A stretch of 6,367 nucleotides of DNA from an uncultured Oscillospiraceae bacterium (GTDB lineage: Bacteria; Bacillota_A; Clostridia; Oscillospirales; Oscillospiraceae): NCBI GenBank assembly GCA_934635515.1, contig CAKTZK010000081.1:1-6367 (forward strand), given 5' to 3'. Position 1 is the stretch's first letter. Every line of letters begins with the position of its first letter. The position numbers and the translations under genes are program-made. The notes under the pieces were generated by a model, which saw only the letters and a list, made by a program, of their open reading frames with translations, ran no database searches and was not told the DNA's origin. Shown here in pieces: positions 1-5,294 of this stretch.

Positions 1-14
1 GTAGATACCTGACC

Positions 15-43
15 ATTATATAAGCTTTATGCGATTTTTGCAA
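15..43 (-). promoter_or_regulatory. Strong sigma-A-type promoter reading leftward out of the window
   Basis: On the minus strand a -35 box TTGCAA (38-43) and a perfect -10 box TATAAT (15-20) are separated by exactly 17 bases. The predicted transcript starts near position 8 and runs off the left edge, so the gene it drives is not in this window. The arrangement is nearly identical to the promoter of the DUF1292 gene at 1023-1051. The call rests on consensus match only. Confidence 0.6.
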
Positions 44-90
44 GAGAAAAAAGAGAATGAGGGGAGAAAGTAATGGGAAAGGGGGAGGGG

Positions 91-208
91 GACCCCTCAG
101 TCACGGCGACCCCTCAGTCAGCCTGACGGCTGACAGCTCCCCTTGCGCAGGGGAGCCCTGGGAGGCGGATTGCGAAGCCAGTGTGCGCACCGGCTTCGCA
201 ATGACAGG
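91..208. repeat. Palindromic intergenic repeat cluster, part 1 (three hairpins)
   Basis: A 13-bp direct repeat, GACCCCTCAGTCA, occurs at 91-103 and 108-120. The second copy leads into three consecutive hairpins: GTCAGCC/GGCTGAC (117-123 with 128-134), GCTCCCC/GGGGAGC (136-142 with 150-156), and an 11-bp stem ATTGCGAAGCC/GGCTTCGCAAT (169-179 with 192-202) with a 12-base loop. Repeats of this look (a CCCTCAGTCA start, a CTCCCC...GGGGAG hairpin, a TTGCGAA...TTCGCAATGAC hairpin) are familiar between genes in Oscillospiraceae genomes. No reading frame here looks real. Whether the units are mobile, REP-like or processed RNA cannot be seen from one copy. Confidence 0.65.
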
Positions 209-235
209 CTACAAGAAGCGCGGTGCAAATCCAGG

Positions 236-370
236 CGGGGCGATGTAGGCATCGCCCCCTACGAAATGTAACAAGAAGTGCATACGAATGGGGCGTCGGG
301 ACGCCGCCCCCTACGAAGGGACAGGAGATGCCTGCATGTAGGGTCGTCCGGGAGGGCGGCCCTTACGGGT
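236..370. repeat. Palindromic intergenic repeat cluster, part 2 (GGGGCG...CGCCCCCTACGAA units)
   Basis: Related small palindromes lie in tandem. Unit 1 is a 9-bp stem GGGGCGATG/CATCGCCCC (237-245 with 250-258) followed by CTACGAA. Unit 2 is GGCGTC/GACGCC inside GGGGCG...CGCCCC (290-310), again followed by CTACGAA. Unit 3 is a degenerate copy from GTAGGG (338-343) to CCCTTAC (360-366). Units 1 and 2 share the direct repeat GCCCCCTACGAA (254-265 and 306-317), 52 bp apart. The core diverges between units while the flanks stay the same, as in a dispersed family with variable loops. The remaining bases of 1-410 show nothing coding. Confidence 0.65.
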
Positions 371-373
371 GCG

Positions 374-403
374 TTGTAGGGCGGATGGGTTTGCCGGGAT
401 AAA
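374..403 (+). promoter_or_regulatory. Possible promoter of the 6S RNA candidate
   Basis: A -35-like TTGTAG (374-379) and a -10-like GATAAA (398-403) are 18 bases apart. A start 7-8 bases downstream would fall near 410-411, just before the first base of the long closing stem at 414. The boxes are weaker than the others in the window (about 4 of 6 matches each), so this rests mainly on position. Confidence 0.35.
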
Positions 404-410
404 AAGGCAA

Positions 411-606
411 AAAGATCCCGTCCAGGGGGCAGCAGTCAAGTTATAACCTGCACCGGATCAGCAGGTGGGTTGTCTCCAACGTGCTTCGTTGCTTCCAACT
501 TCCAGCCGCAGAAGGCAGCCGGGAGGCCTGCGGTTCACACATTGATCCGACATCCCCTATAACAAAATGTGAGGATAAACAGACTGCTGCCCGCCGGACG
601 GGATCC
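411..606 (+). ncRNA. ssrS: Probable 6S RNA (regulator of RNA polymerase holoenzyme)
   Basis: 6S RNA mimics an open promoter and binds housekeeping RNA polymerase, damping transcription in stationary phase. The case here is structural. A perfect 10-bp outer stem, GATCCCGTCC (414-423) with GGACGGGATC (596-605), and a perfect 11-bp stem, GGGCAGCAGTC (427-437) with GACTGCTGCCC (582-592), close a rod. A large, mostly unpaired bubble follows (438-453 and 550-581). Beyond it a second helix pairs CGGATCA with TGATCCG (454-460, 543-549) and GCAGG with CCTGC (461-465, 527-531), capped by small stems. The total of about 195 nt is typical of 6S RNA. The GGCCTGCGG segment (525-533) resembles the conserved 3' side of known 6S RNAs. 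CACATT (538-543) and AATGTG (566-571) could form an alternative hairpin in the 3' side of the bubble, as in the refolded release form. It is not coding. The strand is inferred from that motif and the upstream boxes; another structured RNA is possible. No clear terminator follows, only a T-rich stretch at 622-631. Confidence 0.62.
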
Positions 607-706
607 GCCGGGGGGACTATGGGTTTATTTTAGCAGATAGGCGGAGAAAAAGAAAGGGGGTTTTGGGCAGACGCGGCGGGAAATTTCCGGAAGAAATTTT
701 TGCCGG

Positions 707-994
707 TTACTCCTCGTCCTCCAGAAGCTGCTGGGTGAACAGGTCGAAGACCTCGTTCAGCTCCTCGTCGGTATCGGGGGTGGCCAGCAGCTCCTCGCCG
801 TTTTCCATGACGGACTTGAGGATCACCAGGCCGAAATCCTGGGCGCTCTCGGCCTCCTCCTCGGTGTCGGCGGTGGGGAAGAAAGCCATATAGGTGGTGC
901 CGTTATGCTCCAGGGCGTCTACATATTCCAGCTCAATGTCATTACCGTCCTCATCGGTGATGGTAATGAAATTGGGACCGAATTCTTCGCTCAT
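707..994 (-). CDS. DUF1292 family small acidic protein
   Basis: The 95-residue protein matches the DUF1292 pattern: an N-terminal ITITDEDGND beta-strand start, a central YVDALEHNGTTYMAFFP section, and a C-terminal VFDLFTQQLLEDEE end. The family is widespread in Firmicutes and has no established function. I count 29 Asp/Glu against one Lys and no Arg, so it is extremely acidic and probably soluble and cytoplasmic. There is no signal peptide or membrane segment. The start is well supported: AAGGAGG (1004-1010 on the reverse strand) lies nine bases before the ATG. It has its own promoter (1023-1051) and no partner gene on its strand here. In many clostridia DUF1292 genes lie near ruvX-type genes; that context is absent. 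No obvious terminator follows the stop. Confidence 0.85.
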   Translation of the reverse strand: MSEEFGPNFITITDEDGNDIELEYVDALEHNGTTYMAFFPTADTEEEAESAQDFGLVILKSVMENGEELLATPDTDEELNEVFDLFTQQLLEDEE

Positions 995-1003
995 AAGGGG
1001 ATA

Positions 1004-1010
1004 CCTCCTT
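1004..1010 (-). promoter_or_regulatory. Ribosome binding site of the DUF1292 gene
   Basis: AAGGAGG on the minus strand, nine bases before the ATG at 994. It is nearly ideal and fixes the start of the gene. Confidence 0.8.
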
Positions 1011-1022
1011 GTTTTTTCCTAC

Positions 1023-1051
1023 ACTATATAGTAGTTTGGGCCGGATTGCAA
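1023..1051 (-). promoter_or_regulatory. Promoter of the DUF1292 gene
   Basis: On the minus strand, TTGCAA (1046-1051) and TATAGT (1023-1028) are separated by 17 bases. The predicted start is near 1016, giving a leader of about 20 bases that consists of little more than the ribosome binding site. Transcription diverges from the penicillin-binding protein gene. Confidence 0.7.
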
Positions 1052-1169
1052 GGAGGATTTGCGGAGAAAAAATGGAAAATGGGAACATATCTATGCAAAA
1101 AAATAATATAATCTTATGATTTACCGGTACTTTGGAAATTATTGCAGGAAAAAAGTTGCTTTTTTGGAG

Positions 1170-1200
1170 TTGACAGGTATGGTAAAATATAACTTATATT
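1170..1200 (+). promoter_or_regulatory. Promoter of the class A penicillin-binding protein gene
   Basis: A perfect -35 box TTGACA (1170-1175) is followed by an AT-rich stretch. The best spaced -10 is TTATAT (1194-1199, spacing 18), with TATATT one base further on (spacing 19). Better-looking TAAAAT and TATAAC at 1183-1193 are too close to this -35. The start would be near 1206, leaving a leader of about 55 bases. No regulatory hairpin is evident in it. Confidence 0.55.
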
Positions 1201-1245
1201 GGGTTTTTATGTTTTTATGAACGGATCCGGATGGAAATACGGAAG

Positions 1246-1256
1246 AAAGGAAGGTG
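1246..1256 (+). promoter_or_regulatory. Ribosome binding site choosing ATG 1264 for the penicillin-binding protein
   Basis: AAAGGAAGGTG resembles the AGGAGGTG consensus and ends seven bases before ATG 1264. The upstream in-frame ATG at 1231 has no comparable site and would place this motif inside the coding region, so 1264 is the likely start. Confidence 0.7.
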
Positions 1257-1263
1257 CCTTGTT

Positions 1264-3825
1264 ATGAGCGAGGGCAAGCGAGAAGAAAAGGGCCTGGAAA
1301 GCAAGCTGAAACAGAGCGCCGAGAATATAAAAAAGAACGCTCAGGAGGCGGCGCACCGGAAAAAAGAGGCCCGGGCTAGCCGCAGCCCCCGGGAGGTGCA
1401 GGCCAGGCGGCGGAAGGTCTGGTTTGTGGTGGGCACGGTGTTTGCGGTGCTGCTGCTGACGATGATCTTTTTCTCCATTCTGTTCTCCATGTACATCAAC
1501 CGCACCATGAAGAACAAGGTGGAGGTGGACCTGTCCGCCTACGACATGTCCCTGGCTACGGAGATGTACGCCAAGGAAAAGGGCAGCGACGACTGGGTCA
1601 TGTATCAGACCCTTTACGACGGGGAAAACCGCATCCTGCTCACGGCGGACCAGATCCCCGAGAATCTGCGCAAGGCCGCCGTGGCCATTGAGGACAAGCG
1701 CTTCTACACCCACCACGGCGTGGACTGGAAGGGCACGCTCCGGGCGGTGCTGAGCACCGTCACCGGCGGAGGCGTGCAGGGCGGCTCCACCATCACCCAG
1801 CAGCTTATCAAGAACATCACCGGCAACGACGAGACCACGGTGAAGCGGAAGGTAACGGAAATTTACCGGGCGCTGCAGCTGGAAAAACGGTACGACAAGG
1901 ACGAGATCCTCAACACCTATCTCAACACGGTGTATTTCGGGGAGTCCTGCTACGGGGCCCAAACGGCCTCGAGAATGTATTTCGGCAAGGACGCCCAGGA
2001 CCTGACCCTGGCCGAGTGCGCCAGCCTCATCGGCATTACCAATAACCCGTCTATGTATGACCCGCTTATCAGCGACTGGACCCTGGCCAACAACCGCAGC
2101 CGCCAGCTGCTGGTGCTGGAGAACATGTACAAGCAGGGGCTCATCGAGGACGAGGAGACCTACAAGGCGGCCTGCGATGAAAAGGTGGTCTTTACCAACG
2201 GATACACCTGCATGGGCGACCTAGTGGAGGGCTATGAGGCTCCGGCGGAGGAGACAGAGGAGACCGCCGAGAAGGTCACCAAGGCCAACAACTCCTATTT
2301 CACCGACCAGGTCATTGAAGACGTGGCGAAGAAATTCGTGGAGATCTACGAGCTGCAGGACAGCAAGCCCGACAGCGACGGCAACGTCATCAGCGCCTAT
2401 GAGCGGGCGGTGGGCATGGTATACAGCGGCGGCTACAAGATCTACACCACCCAGAACCTGACCTATCAGCAGATCGCGGAGGAGGAGTTTGAAAACACCG
2501 ACTATCAGGAGCAGACCGACTCCTACGGCCAGCCCCTGCAGATCGCTATGACGGTGATGGACCCCTACACCGGCGACGTGGTGGCCATGGTGGGCGGCAC
2601 GGGCATGAAGACCGCAGACCGGGCCTGGAACTGGGCTACGGAGGTGCGGCCCTGCGGCTCGGCGGCCAAGCCCATCAGCACTTACGCGCCGGCGCTGGAC
2701 AACGGCACCATTACCGCCGCGTCCATCATTGACGACTATCCCATCGACCTTAACGGCAGCGCCTGGCCCAGAAACGTGACACGGATCTACAGCGGCCTGA
2801 CCAGTGTGCGCGAGGCCATTGTGCAGTCGCTGAACACCTGCGCCGTGCGGACGAATATTCTGTACGGCACCAATAATTCCTATAAGTTCATGACCGAAAA
2901 GCTGGGCTTTACCACCCTGACGGAGACGGACGCCAACCAGTCCGGCAACATGGCGCTGGGCGGCTTTGAAAACGGCGTGACCACCCTGGAGATGGCCGCG
3001 GCCTACAGCGCCTTCGTCAACGACGGCGTTTACACCACGCCCAGGACCTATTCCCGGGTGGAGGACGCCCAGGGCAATGTGATCATTGACAACAACACCG
3101 AGTCCCATGTGGCTATGAAAAAGACCACCGCCTACATTATGCGGGACATCCTGCGGGATGTGGTGACCCGGGGCTCCGGCGGCGGTGCGTACTTCTCCGG
3201 CATGTCCATCGGCGGCAAGACCGGTACGACGGATGACGCCAGAGACCGCTACTTCGCAGGCTTTACGCCCTACTACTGCGCGGCGGCCTGGAGCGGCTAC
3301 AAATCCAACGAGGTGGTGTATTCCGACACCAACCCCTGCTCGGCCATGTTCCGAAGGGTTATGAGCCGCATACACGAGGGACTGGAGGACCCGGGCTTTC
3401 ACAGCTGTGACGGCCTGGTGAATGTGACCGTGTGCGCCGACAGCGGTCAGCTGGCCACCGAGGCCTGCGCGGCCGACTTCCGGGGCAGCCGGGTCAAAAC
3501 GGTGCAGGTGGCGGCGGACACGGCGCCTACCACCAGCTGCGAGATGCACAAAATGGTAGCCTACTGCAAGGACGGCAAGCACATTGCCACCGCCAGCTGC
3601 CCGGCATCCTCCGTGGTGCAGGTGGCGGCGCTGGACTACGCCAGAGAGACGGTACACGACATTAAGGTACCGGACGATGCGTACCGGGTGCAGGTGCTCT
3701 CCAGCGGACCGTGCCCGGTGCACGGCGGCGCAGTGACGGATCCGGATAACCAGGACAAGACCGAGCCGGATGACAAGAAGGACAAGGCAGACGAGGAGAG
3801 CGACCGGCTGCTATGGTTCAATTAG
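1264..3825 (+). CDS. Class A penicillin-binding protein (PBP1A-type transglycosylase/transpeptidase)
   Basis: This bifunctional enzyme polymerises lipid II into glycan strands and cross-links the peptides at the outer face of the membrane; it is ponA/pbpF-like. From the preferred start it has 853 residues. Residues 1-51 are cytoplasmic, charged and probably helical, ending in RRRK. Residues 52-78 form one membrane anchor. The transglycosylase (GT51) domain, about 110-300, shows AIEDKRFYTHHG with catalytic Glu143, then GGSTITQQLIKN (173-184), a YLNTVYFG block and YFGKDAQDLTLAE. The transpeptidase domain has the three active-site motifs: Ser466-Ala-Ala-Lys469, Ser522-Leu-Asn524 and Lys652-Thr-Gly-Thr655, so both activities should be intact. 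A 135-residue tail follows with six Cys (724, 735, 759, 768, 779, 817), a pattern seen in clostridial PBPs, then an Asp/Lys-rich low-complexity stretch ending in WFN. The gene is monocistronic, with its own promoter and terminator. Cys464 just before the SxxK motif, where Pro is usual (PGS), is a minor oddity. Family assignment is very secure. Confidence 0.96.
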   Translation: MSEGKREEKGLESKLKQSAENIKKNAQEAAHRKKEARASRSPREVQARRRKVWFVVGTVFAVLLLTMIFFSILFSMYINRTMKNKVEVDLSAYDMSLATEMYAKEKGSDDWVMYQTLYDGENRILLTADQIPENLRKAAVAIEDKRFYTHHGVDWKGTLRAVLSTVTGGGVQGGSTITQQLIKNITGNDETTVKRKVTEIYRALQLEKRYDKDEILNTYLNTVYFGESCYGAQTASRMYFGKDAQDLTLAECASLIGITNNPSMYDPLISDWTLANNRSRQLLVLENMYKQGLIEDEETYKAACDEKVVFTNGYTCMGDLVEGYEAPAEETEETAEKVTKANNSYFTDQVIEDVAKKFVEIYELQDSKPDSDGNVISAYERAVGMVYSGGYKIYTTQNLTYQQIAEEEFENTDYQEQTDSYGQPLQIAMTVMDPYTGDVVAMVGGTGMKTADRAWNWATEVRPCGSAAKPISTYAPALDNGTITAASIIDDYPIDLNGSAWPRNVTRIYSGLTSVREAIVQSLNTCAVRTNILYGTNNSYKFMTEKLGFTTLTETDANQSGNMALGGFENGVTTLEMAAAYSAFVNDGVYTTPRTYSRVEDAQGNVIIDNNTESHVAMKKTTAYIMRDILRDVVTRGSGGGAYFSGMSIGGKTGTTDDARDRYFAGFTPYYCAAAWSGYKSNEVVYSDTNPCSAMFRRVMSRIHEGLEDPGFHSCDGLVNVTVCADSGQLATEACAADFRGSRVKTVQVAADTAPTTSCEMHKMVAYCKDGKHIATASCPASSVVQVAALDYARETVHDIKVPDDAYRVQVLSSGPCPVHGGAVTDPDNQDKTEPDDKKDKADEESDRLLWFN

Positions 3826-3855
3826 GCCGGGCCCGGCTGGATCATTACAGAAAAA

Positions 3856-3884
3856 GGGAGATGCTTCATGCATCTCCCTTTTTT
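3856..3884. terminator. Bidirectional rho-independent terminator between converging genes
   Basis: A perfect 9-bp stem, GGGAGATGC (3856-3864) with GCATCTCCC (3870-3878), has a TTCAT loop. Five A's precede it and six T's follow (3879-3884), with more T's after 3885. It ends the penicillin-binding protein transcript on the plus strand. With the A-run read as U's, it can also end the kinase transcript, whose stop codon is 17 bases away. Confidence 0.92.
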
Positions 3885-3900
3885 GCTTTTTTAGGAAAAC

Positions 3901-4485
3901 TTATGGCCGGACATCCCAGACAAGACTGCAGTGCTTTTCGGGATGGAGCTGCTGGAAATAAAGCTGCTCCAGGGGGATCCAGTGGTCAAAGAACTGCTGG
4001 GCCTTCTCGGCGGGGCAGCGGCACAGGATGCGCGCGTGCTGCGCCTCCGGGGCAATGCGGAGGAAAACGGAGCAGGTATAGTAGGGAGCCAGGTCCGGGT
4101 GCATGCAGTAGGTGCCTTCTATCACCTGAAAAGGCTCATAGGGCACGCGGACCGGCGGCTGGAGCGTCATGGTGCCGCAGTCAAACCGGCGGCAGAAGAC
4201 GTCCTTGCCCTGGGACAAGGGCAGCAGCACCTCCTGCAGAAAGCGCTCCCGGTCCATGTTGCCTCCGGGCTGGGAAAGGCGCTGGGGCGTGCACTGGTGG
4301 GGCTGGAGAAAATAATCATCGGTATGGAAGACCGGGCAGCCGTATTTTGCCTGCAGGTGCCGGGCCAGGGAGGTTTTCCCAGCGGCGGAGCAGCCGTCGA
4401 TGGCAAGGGTCAGGGGACGGGCGGCGGACAGGTGCCGGTCGATAATTTGCAGGAGCTGCTGGGCGGCTTCGTTGTGGAAGGGCAT
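3901..4485 (-). CDS. Uridine kinase-like P-loop kinase
   Basis: The 194-residue protein belongs to the uridine kinase/phosphoribulokinase-like P-loop family, which phosphorylates small molecules such as nucleosides. Residues 25-38 form a beta-strand and Walker A motif (AIDGCSAAGKT; Gly31, Lys37, Thr38). Next comes HTDDYFLQP (54-62), matching the HxDDFF substrate/Mg segment of these kinases, then PGGNMDRERF in the family's NxDxERF position. EGTYCMHP resembles the EGSY segment that ends a central strand. An ARILCR segment may be the lid. WIPLEQLYF near the C-terminus is also typical. The start was placed at 4485 because AAAAGGAG lies nine bases upstream; the in-frame ATGs at 4536 and 4551 fall inside the leader hairpin and lack a site. 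It is a lone gene with its own promoter. The true substrate is unproven: these short proteins are annotated uridine kinase by similarity and lack clear proof of uridine specificity. Confidence 0.83.
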   Translation of the reverse strand: MPFHNEAAQQLLQIIDRHLSAARPLTLAIDGCSAAGKTSLARHLQAKYGCPVFHTDDYFLQPHQCTPQRLSQPGGNMDRERFLQEVLLPLSQGKDVFCRRFDCGTMTLQPPVRVPYEPFQVIEGTYCMHPDLAPYYTCSVFLRIAPEAQHARILCRCPAEKAQQFFDHWIPLEQLYFQQLHPEKHCSLVWDVRP

Positions 4486-4494
4486 GAAAGAGAA

Positions 4495-4502
4495 CTCCTT
4501 TT
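4495..4502 (-). promoter_or_regulatory. Ribosome binding site choosing ATG 4485 for the kinase
   Basis: AAAAGGAG on the minus strand, nine bases before the ATG at 4485. It lies only eight bases beyond the foot of the leader hairpin (4511), so the hairpin leaves it free but close. Confidence 0.75.
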
Positions 4503-4510
4503 CTGAAGGA

Positions 4511-4560
4511 TACCATCGATTAACAAGGGTAGACATGTTTGCCCTTGTCAATCGATGGTA
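4511..4560. promoter_or_regulatory. 50-nt near-perfect inverted repeat forming the 5' end of the kinase mRNA
   Basis: TACCATCGATT (4511-4521) pairs with AATCGATGGTA (4550-4560). After one mismatch (4522/4549), ACAAGGG (4523-4529) pairs with CCCTTGT (4542-4548), leaving a 12-base loop. The whole stem is 18 of 19 pairs. The kinase promoter predicts transcription starting near 4559, so the mRNA would begin with this hairpin and reach the ribosome binding site right after it. There is no T-run, so it is not a terminator. As DNA it could also be a dyad operator. An mRNA-stabilising 5' hairpin, an attenuator-like switch and a protein-binding site all remain possible. Confidence 0.75.
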
Positions 4561-4565
4561 GTGTC

Positions 4566-4594
4566 ATAATAGCATGTTTTTGCGCATTTGTAAA
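4566..4594 (-). promoter_or_regulatory. Promoter of the uridine kinase-like gene
   Basis: On the minus strand, TTTACA (4589-4594) and TATTAT (4566-4571) are separated by exactly 17 bases. The seventh base downstream of the -10 is an A at 4559, the predicted start, essentially the first base of the inverted repeat. Confidence 0.75.
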
Positions 4595-4625
4595 CGGGCG
4601 AAAATATCGGATTCGGTAAAGAACA

Positions 4626-4654
4626 TTGACAGGGAGGTGAAAATATGAGATACT
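4626..4654 (+). promoter_or_regulatory. Candidate promoter of the mntP-methyltransferase unit
   Basis: A perfect TTGACA (4626-4631) lies 17 bases before GATACT (4649-4654), which is preceded by an extended -10 TG (4646-4647). The start would be near 4661, leaving a leader of about 52 bases. This overlaps the ribosome binding site and first codons of the 23-codon frame at 4645, so that frame could be translated only from a promoter further upstream, where I see no good candidate. Confidence 0.55.
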
Positions 4655-4716
4655 ATATAGATAACACTGCCGGAATACGGCGACATTCCGGCCCGATAGA
4701 GAGGGAATACAAATGA
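4645..4716 (+). CDS. Possible 23-codon leader peptide overlapping mntP
   Basis: GGGAGGTGA (4632-4640) lies just before ATG 4645, a stronger ribosome binding site than that of mntP. The frame reads [20 protein letters not shown] then EYK and stops at TGA 4714-4716, overlapping the mntP ATG (4713) as ATGA, the classic arrangement for translational coupling. Against it: the frame uses AGA, AGG, CGA and three ATA codons, unlike the neighbouring genes; a hairpin occupies its middle; and the best promoter would start transcripts downstream of its ATG. I recognise no family. It could be a real coupling or leader peptide, or chance. Confidence 0.3.
   Translation: MRYYIDNTAGIRRHSGPIEREYK
4669..4692 (+). 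promoter_or_regulatory. Hairpin in the mntP leader
   Basis: GCCGGAAT (4669-4676) and ATTCCGGC (4685-4692) form a perfect 8-bp stem with an 8-base loop. It is not followed by T's, so it is no terminator. It lies a few bases after the predicted transcript start and eight bases before the AGGG of the mntP ribosome binding site. It may stabilise the mRNA or affect translation. It does not resemble the yybP-ykoY manganese riboswitch often found before mntP. Confidence 0.5.
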
Positions 4717-5282
4717 ATTTATTGGAACTGGTACTGCTGGCAGTGGGCCTGTCCATGGATGCCTTTGCGGTGGCTATATGCAAGGGGCTGTCCGTACAGA
4801 AGCTGAACTGGAAGCACTATTTGATCGTGGGCGCGTGGTTCGGCGGGTTTCAGGCACTGATGCCCACCCTGGGCTACCTGCTGGGTACCACTTTTGAGCG
4901 GTACATCACCTCGGTGGACCACTGGGTGGCCTTTGTGCTGCTGTGCCTTATCGGCGGGAACATGCTCAAGGAGGCATTTGCCAAGGAGGAGAAGGAGGAG
5001 AGTGCCTCCTTTGATTTTAAGTCCATGCTGCTTTTGGCGGTGGCCACCAGCATAGACGCTCTGGCGGTGGGTATTACCTTTGCCCTGCTGCCGGATGTAA
5101 ACATTTTCAGCGCGGTGGGACTGATTGGCTCCATTACCTTCTGCCTGTCGGCAGTGGGCCTGAAGGTGGGGAATATTTTCGGGCTGAAGTACAAGAGCAA
5201 GGCCGAGATCGTGGGAGGCATCATCCTCATCCTCATCGGTGTGAAGATCCTGCTGGAGCATTTGGGCGTCATCAATTTTTGA
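4713..5282 (+). CDS. mntP: MntP, manganese efflux pump
   Basis: The 189-residue integral membrane protein exports Mn(II) and so protects against manganese excess. Length and sequence fit the MntP (UPF0059/DUF204) family. It consists of two related halves of about three membrane segments each, roughly residues 3-24, 36-58, 68-88, 104-126, 130-152 and 165-186. The repeated family motifs are visible: SMDAFAV in segment 1 (Asp16) and TSIDALAVG in segment 4 (Asp115), whose acidic residues are thought to handle the metal. A charged loop, KEEKEE, lies between the halves. The start uses AGAGGG (4700-4705), seven bases upstream. The methyltransferase gene follows after 12 bases, so the two are probably cotranscribed. 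No known Mn riboswitch is seen upstream. Confidence 0.94.
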   Translation: MNLLELVLLAVGLSMDAFAVAICKGLSVQKLNWKHYLIVGAWFGGFQALMPTLGYLLGTTFERYITSVDHWVAFVLLCLIGGNMLKEAFAKEEKEESASFDFKSMLLLAVATSIDALAVGITFALLPDVNIFSAVGLIGSITFCLSAVGLKVGNIFGLKYKSKAEIVGGIILILIGVKILLEHLGVINF

Positions 5283-5294
5283 CGGAGGAAAAAC

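Noticed and set aside
57..248. A 63-codon plus-strand frame in the repeat cluster
   Set aside because: It runs through palindromic repeats and its sequence is simply their translation.
681..699. Hairpin AAATTTC/GAAATTT as terminator of the DUF1292 gene
   Set aside because: The stem is AT-rich and short, and no T-run follows on the minus strand.
1231..1263. Upstream in-frame ATG for the penicillin-binding protein
   Set aside because: It lacks a ribosome binding site, while a good one serves ATG 1264.
1207..1962. A 251-codon minus-strand open frame
   Set aside because: It is antisense to the transglycosylase domain and covers the penicillin-binding protein start; composition is that of a shadow frame.
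2221..3723. A 500-codon minus-strand open frame within the penicillin-binding protein gene
   Set aside because: It is a GC-rich shadow frame: His/Val/Gly-rich, no recognisable domain, and opposite a gene with all family motifs intact.
3931..4506. A 191-codon plus-strand open frame
   Set aside because: It is antisense to the kinase gene, which has Walker A and other family motifs.
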